Shown here one piece after another: positions 35,875-47,225 of a DNA stretch of 64,000 bases; the first letter of the stretch is position 1; every line of letters starts with the position of its first letter. This DNA is from Piper betle (lineage: Eukaryota; Streptophyta; Magnoliopsida; Piperales; Piperaceae), in NCBI GenBank assembly GCA_033002965.1, contig JAURVB010012650.1:161180-225179 (forward strand), in the 5' to 3' direction. Below the pieces are notes generated by a model. The model saw only the letters and a program-made list of their open reading frames with translations. It was not told the DNA's origin and made no database searches. A program made the translations under genes and the position numbers.

Positions 35875-36090
35875 ACCTTCCCTCCTTAGAAAAATTTCGT
35901 CCTCGAAATTTTAACCAAGGAAGTTTCAACCATGTTCCTTATCTAAACGTACATGTTGGCGTAGTACCTGGTTGTGAAGCTGGTTGCTCGAACAACTCTA
36001 GGTAGCGCTTCCTCATCTCATCTTCTCGTTCCCATGTAGCTTCTTCAACTCCTCGTCGGGTCCATTGCACGTGCGACAACGTTGTCGTGC
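35875..36090 (-). pseudogene. C-terminal end of Gypsy pol (chromodomain-type tail) and polypurine tract
   Basis: On the minus strand, 36090 down to about 35939 reads HVQWTRRGVEEATWERE then DEMRKRYLELFEQ. This is the characteristic end of chromovirus pol (VLW...VEEATWE-E-EM...YP-LF). The nearby AATTTCGAGGACGAAATT motif and polypurine tract lead into the LTR. To the right the frame runs straight into an unrelated LTR, so pol is cut here. The rest of the integrase appears at 38.4 kb on the same strand. Confidence 0.8.
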
Positions 36091-36094
36091 TGCC

Positions 36095-38388
36095 CCGACC
36101 AGGACCGGCCCCCATTGGACCGCCGCGACGCGAGGAAGCCAAGCCGCGATGTCGCACCCACGTTACGCTTCCATCGCTGATTCCGCCGCCGTGATCGGTC
36201 GGTCGCCTCAGCACCCTCAGCCTTCCACTGACCTTCCCCGACCGGAACGGGGGCCATCGCGGTCGTGGCCAGCCGGATCTAGCCACCCATCGCCACCAGC
36301 TCTGTTTTGCCGTTTTCCGGCGAACCGCCACCTCCATTGGCCGTGTCAACCTCGTAGATGAGTTGGGCTCACCGAGCCGGTTCCGAGGGTACCCAACACA
36401 ACCACTTTCCGGCCATTAGACGCCGCCGGCGATTGTCTCCGGAAACCACCGGAAGCCGCCGAAAAACCCCCAGCAGCTGCCGGAAAACCGGAATTTTTGG
36501 AACTCACTGGAATTCACCGGATCTTCTGTGGGGCTCACCCAGTCGAGCCCGATTGAGCTTCGAACGACGATGAGCGCCGAATTTGAGTTTCGAGACACGC
36601 GACGGAACCCTAACCGTCGTTGATTGTCGACAATGTGAGGTATAATTACCTCCGATTGAGTTATTTAAAATTGATTATGATTGTTAGTATAACATGCTAG
36701 AATTGAATAATTGTCATGATAAATGCATGAGTATGAGTGTAGTGATGATTGCATGATGCAATTAATTGAGAATGAATAGGGAGTGATCTAATGAAGTAGA
36801 TCGAGTTGAGCATGCTAATCGAGTAATGTAACTTAGGAAAAATACAATAAAATTGGTAGGAATAGGATGAGTTAGAATTATTTTCATATTTATGATTATT
36901 GATTGTGATTGATGTTTATTGAGTTTAATGCATCATTTAGTTAGCGGGCGTTAGTATTTAGTTTTGATGTGTAGGTACGGAGTAGGAACTCGCCGCCTAG
37001 GCGTAATGACACGCTTGGAGCTTCTACCAGGTCCGTTTAGGACTCGACTCTATTTTACGTCTCTCTATTGTATGTTTATCTTATCATTTGCAGGACGGGT
37101 TAAGTAGCATTTTATTGGATCCCACTTAACTCGGGCCATCTAGCCGAACAGATTTCCGGATTAATAACCCCTCGAGGATGAGATCCCTCAAGGATGATTT
37201 CGGAACCAAGATCCATCCACAAGTTGCCTTCGGGCCTATTATATAAATCCCTACCCAGCCCTATATATATGTAGTTTTCGCGTTTTCAGTGAGACGAGAG
37301 ATGGAGAAACCGACTACACGTACCATGCTGAGGATGCCGTGACAGTCAAAGCGGGCTCTGGATTAGTGCCAACGGACTGTTCCATTCCCGAGGGATCCTG
37401 ACAACTCCGCGTTTGAGTTCCTCACACCCGGAGAACGTGGAGGTTTATGGGTACTATTTAGTACAGCGCATATCCGGACTTGTGGTTCAAAGGGTACTAA
37501 AGGCGACTGACTGAGAGTACTCGGCCTTCGTGCTCAAGGCCAGGAGAAATATGGAGGTAAGGAGAGGGCTTAGGATAAAGTTTCACGAGAAGTACTAAAA
37601 AGAAGTGCCGAGAGCGGCATAATACCAGCAGCAGATCAGTAAGTTCGGGATGCTACCAGGACTGCAGCCCAGTGGCTCCTCAGTAGTGCCCTTCAGAGTG
37701 TTCACGTGGAGTATATGATGATTTTTTTATATGAGAGTTTACTATCATAGCCAGCTTGTTATAGTTATTTTATTTTTCGGACCAGTAACACTTGTTACTA
37801 ACGTGTTTTTATACTATATGTAGGTAATAATCACGAGTTGGAGGAGCCAGCTTGGACGGAGGAGCAATGAGGTCTTGTACACACACACATGTTAGATTTC
37901 TGAATGTTTAATATTGTGTTGTTATGTTATTATATTGTGAATGACATGTTTAAATGCATGAGACATGATAGAATGTGAACATGATCAGAGATGTGCAGCG
38001 GAAGCGTGGTGGTTTGAAACCCCAGCTTCAGAATGAATTCATAAGATGTTAGATTTTGTGTGAATGAAATCATGGATGCATGTGTATATATTTATATGTA
38101 TATATTATTTTGACAGGGTGGGCCCATAATTGCACTTTTAGGGGAGACCCTATCTGTTTTATTTCAGAATTTTTATCGTAATTGTAATGATGTGAAAAAT
38201 TGGTTGCATGTCATCCATATAGTAACATGTTAGGGTTTTATGCATTTATCCATGCATGACAAGTCGTATCTACATCTTAAGACGTCGAGATTGGATCCGC
38301 ACGAGTTAGGTTCGGGTTAGCCGACCTAACCGGGGCCTGTAACATGCCGGTTTGGTTCATGAGTGTGAACCGGATTTGGGGTGTTACA
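36095..38388 (+). mobile_element. Truncated Gypsy LTR in inverted orientation relative to its 33-kb relative
   Basis: It ends GGGGTGTTACA at 38388 and is the reverse complement of the solo LTR at 23.6-26.4 kb over about 2.3 kb. Examples are the complement of the CTGAAGGGCACTA block (24264) at about 37684 and GTTACTAACGTGTTTTTATA (37793) matching the complement of 24145-24170. The start (about 550 bp, including TGTAAAACCC) is missing. It sits between two pieces of one minus-strand pol gene. Confidence 0.75.
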
Positions 38389-38478
38389 TCGATTCTGTGC
38401 CCATAGCTGCCTGAAAAGCCTTCCAAAATCGCGATGTGAACCTCGGATCCCTGTCTGATATGATCTCATGTGGTGCTT
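38389..38478 (-). pseudogene. Gypsy integrase scrap
   Basis: Minus strand, 38475 down to about 38395: APHEIISDRDPRFTSRFWKA then FQAAMGTE. This is the integrase-core block SDRDPRFTS-FW----LGT found in all Ty3/Gypsy integrases. It is cut on the left by the LTR end and on the right by a purine-rich run (38482-38545, AAAGAGAAGAAG-like). It is probably the same element as the pol tail at 35.9-36.1 kb. Confidence 0.8.
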
Positions 38479-38664
38479 GTATGTTGAAAGAAAAAAAAAA
38501 GAGAAGAAGAAAGAAGCGGGAAAGGAAGAAGAAAGGGGAGGAGCCCCTCGCAGGATATCCATCTCTAGTGACCACCAAGCCCACCAGATCAGAGGTAGGA
38601 GTGCCCTCGACAAGATCCAATTGATAGCCACCCTTGAAGACGACCGCCCTCACCGGATAAAGCC

Positions 38665-41600
38665 GAGAGAAGTTCCTACCGCAAGTGGTGACGTCCAACG
38701 TATAGCAGAGTTGCAGACCATCGTCCAGCCAGCTAAGGCCTCGAGCAACCAAGAAACTACCTCCACTAAGTTCCCCTCACAGCCAACAACAAATCTTAGC
38801 AAAGAGATATAGCCGGAAGAGCCTGATGTTGTCGAAAAACAGCCCAGAAAACTCTCGCTAGAGCAGACATACAGCATCAAGTAGCCACCTTGTCAACGCG
38901 CGTACGGCCAACCTAGGCGACCTTTGGACAAACCGACATTGCCACCGGACTCTCCTCAACACAGTCAACAAACTTGAGTTGAGATCCGCAGCTGGAAGAG
39001 ACTCTCCTCAACACGGTCAACAAACTCGAGTTAATATATGCAGCCGGAAGAGCCACCAGGTGCTAAAAAACAGCCCCAAAGAGGCTTACCTGAGCAGTAC
39101 AACAACAGCATTCGACCATATTCCCAACCTCCGTTTGATTGATCACTGCCACCGTAGGACAATCCTCTGCTTCAAATCGGTTCCTCTCATTGGTGGCTAC
39201 AAACCCAAATCAAGTCCTACTGCAGCAAGCCTCATCGGTCCCTGAAACGGAGGCAAAATTCCCAGTAGTGATCAATTATGCCGGAACTTTCAATTACCGA
39301 TTGTCGAACCATCGCCAAGACACTCATCGGTTGGAGATCTACTGACCTAAGCAATCGCCACTAGCCTCAACTGTGGGAAACACCGTTGCTAGAGCCACCA
39401 AAGCCGCCATTGCACCACAGCCACAATCGGGTCCATCGATCCCATTTTGTGGGCCGAGCCCACTTGCTCTACCCAGACCCGTGACCAATTTCGTTGCCTG
39501 TGGATCATGACCAGACCCAAATCTGAGACCGCGTCCATGGCCTGTGTACGACCAGATTTGGATTGGCGCACTATATGCCACCTGGAGCTCAGCGCACCCA
39601 AAAATCTCTAGAAGCTTGTGCACGCCACCCGGTCCGGTCCAGTATTTATTCTTCCTTGAACCAACCTGAAGCGGTCCGATTCAATTAATTATCATTCTAG
39701 AAAATAATTTGAAGGCATTCCTAACTTTAGATTAAACGAAACTTGCTACCCAACCATTTGTGGACGTTACGGACGCAGTAGTGAGGTTATTTTGAAGATT
39801 TGAAGATAAGAAAGAGGCGAACCGGGGCATTGGAGTCAAAGTTATCAAAGGCAGATCAATTCAAAAAGCGACAAAATTCACTATTTTATGTAAAGTATAA
39901 AATTAAAAAAAATAGTAGATTATGAGTACCAATCTCATCATGGACAGACTTATGGATTCGAGTTAACCCTTAGTAGCAACGTGAAAACTTCCTCTGTCTT
40001 TCCTCGCTCACAATATTTTATTTATTTTCTAACTTGCATGGTTTCTTTGCATGGCAAGGGTGTTTTTGGTTCCGCTAAACCCCCGAAGCGAAGACTTGGT
40101 CGCAAGGGTGAAAATCTCATGCCTGAACATATTTTGGCAACTCCGCTGGGGACCAACTAGAAGGGAACAGTGTCGTTTGAAGACTTTTGGGACAAGAAGA
40201 AATTGCGCCAGAGACGAGAAATGTGGCACAACAAAGAAATGGTAATGAAGATGATACATCCACATCAACTCAAGGAGTGCAAAGACAATCTGAAGCAAAC
40301 ATGGAATCAAACCAGCACATAGCGGGAAATGTGCAAGAAAGAATCCAATAGTTTGAAATAGCGTTAAATGAAATAAATGAAGGGTGAATTACTTCAAGTA
40401 GAAGTATGGTGATACTAAAAGAAGACAACCCAAGGCTGAGAAGCAATGAAGAGGTAAACCAACCGTTAGAAGCCAGACAAGTGCTTTTGATGCAAACAAA
40501 TCAACTAAATGGAAGACATGTACAAAATCAAGCTATTGAAGAAAGATTTTGCCAAAGTGAAGAGCAAATGCAATGAACTAAGGATATGATGCAACAAGTG
40601 CTCACCAAGACGCATTAGGCTAGTGCTGCAGCCAGGAGCTCATCGAGACGAGAAGACGACCATCCCACACAATGTCCAACAACGAACCAACCCTTGGAGG
40701 ACAGACAGATGTCTTCAACCTCTACAAATCCAATTGTATCAACCTCACCTCCAGTTACAGAAACAACTACCACAACATTAGGGGATCAAGCCAACATCCC
40801 TTACAAAATTAACAATTTTTCTCTGATTTCAAGCACCGAGTCCATCCACTAAGCAAATACAATTGTCTGAATAGATTTGGGCACAATACAACCAGCTACA
40901 ACAACCAAGTAAGAGCGAGCCTTACCCGCTTCCTCACTCTACATGGCTTCCATAAACACCGTACTACCACCCTACATACCCGTACCAGTGGTATGACCTT
41001 GTATGTTCCCAACAACCATCTTCTATGGTATTTCCACTATCAATTGCAACCACAGTGCCCATCCCAATGGTATTGACAGCAATGCCAACCAGTCAAATGC
41101 CAGCGCCTATTACAATTTTGCCGATGAGCCATCCAAAAGCCCAGTTGTCAACCATACCAATAATCCCAATGTCATACCTTTGCTATGAATAATAAAAAGA
41201 AGAAAAGAAGCACAAGCCACACATATCACTGCCTTGATCGAAAGAAAGACAAAGAATCAACCAAAGAAACCAAGCATCTCCGACCCTTAACTGATAAAGG
41301 CTGCACCGAAGTTTTGCTTAAGAAGTACAAGCATCCTACCTTCATAAAGTTTGATGGAGATGGCAACCCTGAAGATCACATCACAATCTCTGAGATTTAG
41401 TGCAAATCAATCTCGACAAATGGAAAGCTAAAACTACAACAATTCTCAGCATTTTTCAACGGTAATGCACTAAGATGGTTTAACAACCGTCCACCTAGAT
41501 CGATCAGGTCATGAGAAAAACTCATAGCTCACTTTCAGTCAACGGAGATCCCGATAATGATTAAGCATTTAAGGCAATGTCAGATAGAGTCAGGTGAAGA

Positions 41601-42820
41601 ATTTGCTACATAGTGAAAATATTTAGAAGTCTGTCATCTCAAATGAAGGAGACGTTAGACATCAAACAGCTTGTGAAGATTTGTTCAATGACTGTTGGAT
41701 CAGCAGCATTGTTTTTAAGTGGTGTACAACGGAATACATTTGAAGAACTCTTTAAAAAAGTGCTGATATATGAGGTCTCTGCCACAAGTGGTGCGTCCAA
41801 CGAATAGCATAGTTGCATACCATCATCCGGCCAGCCAAGGCCCCCGGCGACGAAGAAACTACCCCCACTGAGTTTCCCTCACAGCCAACAACAAATCTCA
41901 GTAAAAAGATACTGCTGGAAGAGCCTCCTGTCGCCGGAAAACAGCCCACAAAATTCTCGGCGAAGTAGCGTAGCAGCAGAATACAGCGTCAAGCAACCAC
42001 CTTGTCGATGTGCGTACAACCAACCCAGGCGACCTCTGAACAGATCGACATTGCCACCGGACTCTCCTCAACACCGTCAACAAACTCGAGTCAAGATTCT
42101 TCGTCAGAAGAGCCACCAGTCACTGAAAACCTGCCCAAAAGAGGCACGCCTGAGCAGTGCAATAATAGTGTTCAGCCATCTTCTAGACCTTTGTCCGGTC
42201 AATCACCGCCACTGTAGGACAATCCTCCACCTCCAATCGGTTCCTCTCATCAGTGGCTACAAACCCAAATCGAGTCCTGCCTCAACAAGCCTCATGTCCC
42301 CGGAAACGAAGACAAAATTCCCTACTGAGATCAATTCCGCCGGAACTTTCCACCACCACCATCGCCCACCAATCATTAGACCACCTCCAAGACACCCATC
42401 AGTTGGAGATCTACTGATCTGGGTGATCGCCACCATCCTCAATCGCCAAAAATGTCGTCGTCAAAGCCACCAAAGCCACCATTGCACCACCGTTGCAACT
42501 GGGTCGAGCGGACCCGTTTAGTGGACAAAGTCTACTTGCTTTGCCTAGACCTGTGACCAACTCCCTTGCTCGTGGATCGTGACTAGACTCGGATCCGGAG
42601 ACTGCGCCTACGGCTTGTCTGCGACCAGATTTGGATTGGCGCACTGTGCGCCACCTACAGCTCGACACACCCAAAAATCTTTAGAAGTCTATGCACGCCA
42701 CCCGGCCTGGTCTCGCATTTATTCTGCCCAGAACTAACCCAAAGTGGTATGGTTTAGTTAATTATCATTCTAAAAAATAATTTAAAGGCCTTCCCAACCG
42801 TGTATTAAAACAAAACTTAT
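38665..42820 (+). mobile_element. Gag-only Gypsy-like element bounded by about 1.05-kb direct repeats
   Basis: About 38665-39755 and about 41778-42820 are similar direct repeats in the same orientation. Shared blocks are CAAGTGGTG-CGTCCAACG, CATTGCCACCGGACTCTCC, CTCATTGGTGGCTACAAACC / CTCATCAGTGGCTACAAACC, TTTGGATTGGCGCACT and AATTAATTATCATTCTA. The roughly 2-kb interior carries a degenerate plus-strand gag (see 41185-41807). No protease, reverse transcriptase or integrase is seen. The repeats are LTR-like, but their TG...CA ends and primer-binding site could not be fixed, so a segmental duplication is possible. Confidence 0.6.
41185..41807 (+). pseudogene. Degenerate Gypsy gag (Retrotrans_gag type)
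   Basis: The plus strand shows KHPTFIKFDGDGNPEDHI, then ALRWFNNRPPRSIRS (41472-41515), AHFQSTEIPIMIKHLRQC (41530-41582), and an end resembling the gag C-terminal helix (NTFEELFKKVLIYE, about 41730). This order matches plant Ty3/Gypsy gag. Stops at about 41398 and 41515 and near 41613 break the frame. It sits directly before the second 1.05-kb repeat, so pol has been lost entirely. Confidence 0.7.
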
Positions 42821-43835
42821 TATCCCATTATTTTTATTTATTTATATATAAATCCTAAATTATGTAGAAATTCTAAATTAAGTATGTATTATTAAGTAAC
42901 AAACTTTAATTCAAGTAATATGATTATAAATACATTAAAATTTATCAATTCTTCAAAAATGTTAATTTAGGTATAATTATATTCCAACATTTTCTTAATA
43001 TTACATAATAATAACAATAATATTAAATTAAACTAAGTATTTATGGACCACAAAAAAACTAAAGCATGACGAGAACAAAAAAACCCAACACTTTAAAATA
43101 AAAGGGTATTTTAAAATTTTATCACATATATGATTTTATTGTATAGTAAATTACTCAATTTTGGCAAAATCTATTATGAGATATGAGGTTGAACCCATTT
43201 GAAACTTTGGTTAGAAACAAAAGAGGATTAAATGCCCAAAAATTTTGTCCCGTCGTAGGGGTGAAGCTATTGGGGAATCATAGGGCAGGGAATCCTAGCA
43301 TCCCCATCATCGATGATCGAGTTCATATGGATGGTGGGGATGCTCGCACATGGCGTCGCTCCCGAGCGTCGCCATTCTTAAATGTGAAGGCTCTCGAGTG
43401 ATTAAATGATCAAAGGCACGTATGAATAAAATACTGAGGGAGGCCCCACGTTCGTCTAATCATACATTTTAGTAAACAGTGAAGGAAAACCAACGGTTTG
43501 AGATTGGAAGATCTAATTTGCATTCTCTTTTTTCTTTTAATCATTTAAGAATTGTAGGGCTAGTATTCCGAGCAATAGAAGTGAATTATGTCACACTCAA
43601 AATGCAATTTGAACGATTTTTTTATGGTTTGTTCTTAATTGAAGAGAAGAAAATTCTACAATATTCACAATAAGCACACCAATTTGTTATAATTTATAAA
43701 GACTTAATTAATATCGCTATTGCTGGATCATCAACTATTCTCCCTTAAACCTATTTACCTATCTACTAATGGATACAGTAAAATTACCTACCTACGACTG
43801 AATATAGTAAAAAAATATTGGAGCATTGTGCATTT
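42821..43835. other. AT-rich intergenic region upstream of the MYB gene
   Basis: No conserved coding sequence. 42830-43150 is very AT-rich. Short open frames at 43183-43401 and 43479-43673 have no known similarity. Confidence 0.4.
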
Positions 43836-43841
43836 CATGCG

Positions 43842-43849
43842 TATAAAAA
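43842..43849 (+). promoter_or_regulatory. Probable TATA box of the MYB gene
   Basis: TATAAAAA about 100 bp upstream of the ATG at 43945. This gives a predicted start of transcription near 43875 and a leader of about 70 bp. It is the only good TATA match in the near upstream region. Confidence 0.5.
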
Positions 43850-43944
43850 AGGGTAGGCTATATGCTCCTTTAGGACTGTATTATGCTCCATTGCTTCGGA
43901 GTTGCTGGCTCTACGAGTAGTTTTAGATTGAAGTGGGAGGAACC

Positions 43945-45242
43945 ATGGGGAGGCAACCTTGCTGTGATAAAGTGGGACTAAAGAAGGGACCATGGACTGC
44001 TGAAGAAGACAAGAAGCTTATCAACTTCATCCTCACCAATGGCCATTGCTGCTGGAGAGCCGTCCCCAAGCTTGCAGGTCTAGCAAATGCCTTCACTCAA
44101 TCCGCATACCATATTCAACTGCCTGCTTATATGCCAAAGAGAATTCTAGAATAGAAAGCTCAAGTTTCCTGCAATGCCCATTTACTTAGAGCTTACATCC
44201 TTGCACATTATCATCTTCTCTGTTCAGTTAAACATATTGAAAGAGAGCTGATAAGAAAATGGCTGTGGAAATGGATTGGCAACTTTTTTTTGTTTCTTTT
44301 AGAAGTGTGTGTGTGCGTGTTTTGGTACGAAAAAGGGAAGTGGCTTTTGATTTGTAACTTTGTTCCTTGTCATAACTTTTTGAGCGTGGAACTGGTGCAG
44401 GCCTACTAAGGTGTGGAAAGAGTTGCAGACTGAGATGGACCAACTACCTCAGACCTGATTTGAAGAGAGGATTACTTTCCGAGGAGGATGAGAAACTTGT
44501 CATCGATCTCCATTCGCGTCTTGGAAACAGGTGATCCATGATTGTTCTGTTCATTCATACAAAATGTTGTGAATGGTAACTAAATTTTAAAGTGATTGTT
44601 CGAAGTGATTACAATCAGTAACAATGTTGGTCTGCTTTTGCTTGGTAGGTGGTCTAAGATAGCTTCTCATCTTCCCGGTAGAACTGACAACGAAATCAAG
44701 AACCATTGGAACACCCACATCAAAAAGAAGCTCAAAAAATGGGAATCGACCCAATAACCCACAGACCTCTCATTCAACAATCTAATCATCAACACGGCCA
44801 ACAAGATGAAGATAAGAGAACGGAGAATGAACTAGCTTCCCCTGCTTCTGCTGCATTATCTGATGCCAGTTCTAGTGAATCAGAATTGAGCCAGATAAGC
44901 ACCAAATCATCAGAGTCTCCACCGAGTTCAGTGGAGCAAGTACTGGCCACAATCATCAGAGATCTGGAAGAAGACGAAGGTCCCAATCAAACATATCCAA
45001 TGTTTTGCATTGACGATGTACCCATGATCCAACCCAATGAAATTCTGCTTCCATCATTCTCTTCTTCACCTCCCTCTGCAGTTTGTTCCAGCTCTTCTGC
45101 CAGTCAAGTGGAGTTATGGGAAATGGAAGATTTGAGTTTGTGGGATTTCTTAAGTCAAGAAGAGGGTGATGAAAAGCTGGTTAACGATCGTTTGGGTGAA
45201 TTGCTATTCGATCAAGACGATATGATGTTTGGGCGCTTATGA
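43945..45242 (+). pseudogene. R2R3-MYB gene (MYB20/42/43/85 subgroup type) with a one-base frameshift after the DNA-binding domain
   Basis: Exons are 43945-44077 (133 nt), 44401-44530 (130 nt) and 44649-45242. The 133/130 pattern and both phases are canonical for R2R3-MYBs. The protein starts [21 protein letters not shown]2 has [14 protein letters not shown], then [21 protein letters not shown]3 has [20 protein letters not shown], then [12 protein letters not shown]. The family then expects [13 protein letters not shown], but six A's (44734-44739) stand where seven are needed, so the frame ends at TAA 44755-44757 after 123 residues. The correct frame reopens at ATG 44739 and stays open to TGA 45240-45242, with an acidic tail ending LSLWDFLSQEEGDEKL and DQDDMMFGRL. 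The subgroup controls lignin and secondary-wall genes. This is either a recent null or truncated allele, or a homopolymer read error. The otherwise perfect frame argues for very recent loss or error. Confidence 0.9.
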
Positions 45243-45286
45243 TCACTACTTACATGTTGTATAGGGTGAATAAGTGTTAAACTAGT

Positions 45287-45372
45287 TATTTGGAAGCGTT
45301 GTCTAGTTTCACATCTATAAAAAACCAGGTATTTGGAAGCGTTGTCAAGTTTCACATCTATCAAAAAATACT
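45287..45372. repeat. 43-bp tandem duplication 3' of the MYB gene
   Basis: TATTTGGAAGCGTTGTC-AGTTTCACATCTAT occurs at 45287 and 45330 with two or three differences. It lies 45 bp after the MYB stop, probably within the 3' UTR. Confidence 0.85.
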
Positions 45373-47217
45373 TGTGCCTTTCCTTATTTAGAATTCTAGA
45401 GCAAGCAAATTTAGTAATTAACCAAATTTAGTATTTTACTATGCGGGTAAGTACAATGTAAATATTTTATTAAATATAATATAGGATAAACTTTTTATTA
45501 AATATAATATAGAATCAAAAGGTGGACGATATATAATATTACGAGTAATTATTCTAGAAAAACTCGACGTGAAATAATCCAGATTGAAATATAAGAGTCT
45601 TCAGCTGGATAAGGTACTATAATACTCCAACTATATTTTAACATCGTAAAAACTAACCATATTTTAATCCTGGCAGCAAAATTTGGATCAATATTAACAC
45701 AACAAAAAAAACAAGTAAAGAAACATAAAATGACATGATCAATAACTAAAATTATAAACTACCATATAAATCATAAACTTTCACCTCCTAAAACAATACA
45801 AAACTAAAATTATGATATATATTTCGACCCAATGGCATAAACATGAATATATACAATAAACTCAAAAGAGGAAAAATAAATTTTAATTTCCTCAAGTCCA
45901 TTAATCAGCATGTAGGACCCACAAAGCTCAGTTGTGGGGCCAAACACTTCTTTTCTATTTGCTATTACGAGGCTCTCCATCTACAATGTCGCCCACATGT
46001 AAAGTCGGTTTAAAATAATAACAAAAACAATGACAATATATTCATTGTTTGCTCAATATGTTTTTTTCTACTCCAGCTTAAAAAACATTTTCTGCTCCTA
46101 ACTGTTTTGTTATTCACTTATTTCATCAACAATTAATGAAATAAAAAATTATTGTATTTTTATTATTTCAAGGACTATGATTCGGTGAACCCCAGGAATT
46201 TTCTATTTTTGTATTCTTGGCTAGTTTTTATTTACCCATTGGTGCTCGTGATAAAAGAATTTTAAAATGCCTATTTAAATAAGATACGAGATTAATAAAG
46301 GGCGGAGGTGGGAGTTGCATTTTTAAGAGAAAAAAGTTTCTTAATCTCGGGGGTAGAAATTTTTCACACCCCCAAATTGATCTAGGTTATTTGATTACAA
46401 GGACATCATGTATTTTAGGAAAACAAAAACAAAAAAACAAACTCAAACACCATCCCCATCTTTACTATGACGCCAGGCAGTGGTTGGATTCAGCGGCTCA
46501 CAACAAGATAAAGCCACGGCCGGGCTTTGGCAGTGAGGGGAAGGGGTTTGGGTTTTTAAAAAATAAAGAAAAGTTTCCTTTAATTTAGTATGTCCTTATA
46601 ATCCATACAACTCAGATTGATTTAATAGTCCCGGCTAAGAAAGGGGAACTTAATTTTAGAGGGCTAGATTGCATCTTTCATTTTTCTGTGTAGTCCTTAC
46701 CTTTTGATATGCCCCAGAAAATGAACCGTGACAACCAAATCTGGGCAAACCATGGTGACAATGACTAGATCTTCTTCCACCTGCAACCAGGCAGCTTATA
46801 AAATCTTGGTTGCCAACCACGGCAGTCGGATTTGAAGCCACTGTTGCAAAAATAGGCCAATTACCATTCGAATCAGTTTATTTTATTAGGATAATAAGAA
46901 AACAAAGTAAAAAATGAATCAAAATTGAGTTGTTAGAAAATAAAAAATTAGCATCAGCAACCCTTAATATTCTAGTGTCAACGACATTTACTATGGATTA
47001 GAAAGATGGTTAGATGATGAAAGTAATTTTGTCTAAGCCATAAAGCACCTTTATAATCTAGATTGATGGATAAATCTGCACATTGCTAATATGGCTAGTG
47101 TTGCTAATACTAACCAATCTTGAAAAGAAGATTGGTTTGTGGATTGGCCAAATTGGGTCAATTTACAACCGATTTAACAATGGATCAATCGGCTCATAAA
47201 TTGGTTATTTGCTAAAC
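45373..47217. other. AT-rich intergenic DNA
   Basis: No coding or repeat feature with definable borders. The open frame at 46391-46588 has no known similarity. Confidence 0.35.
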
Positions 47218-47225
47218 CCCATGAT

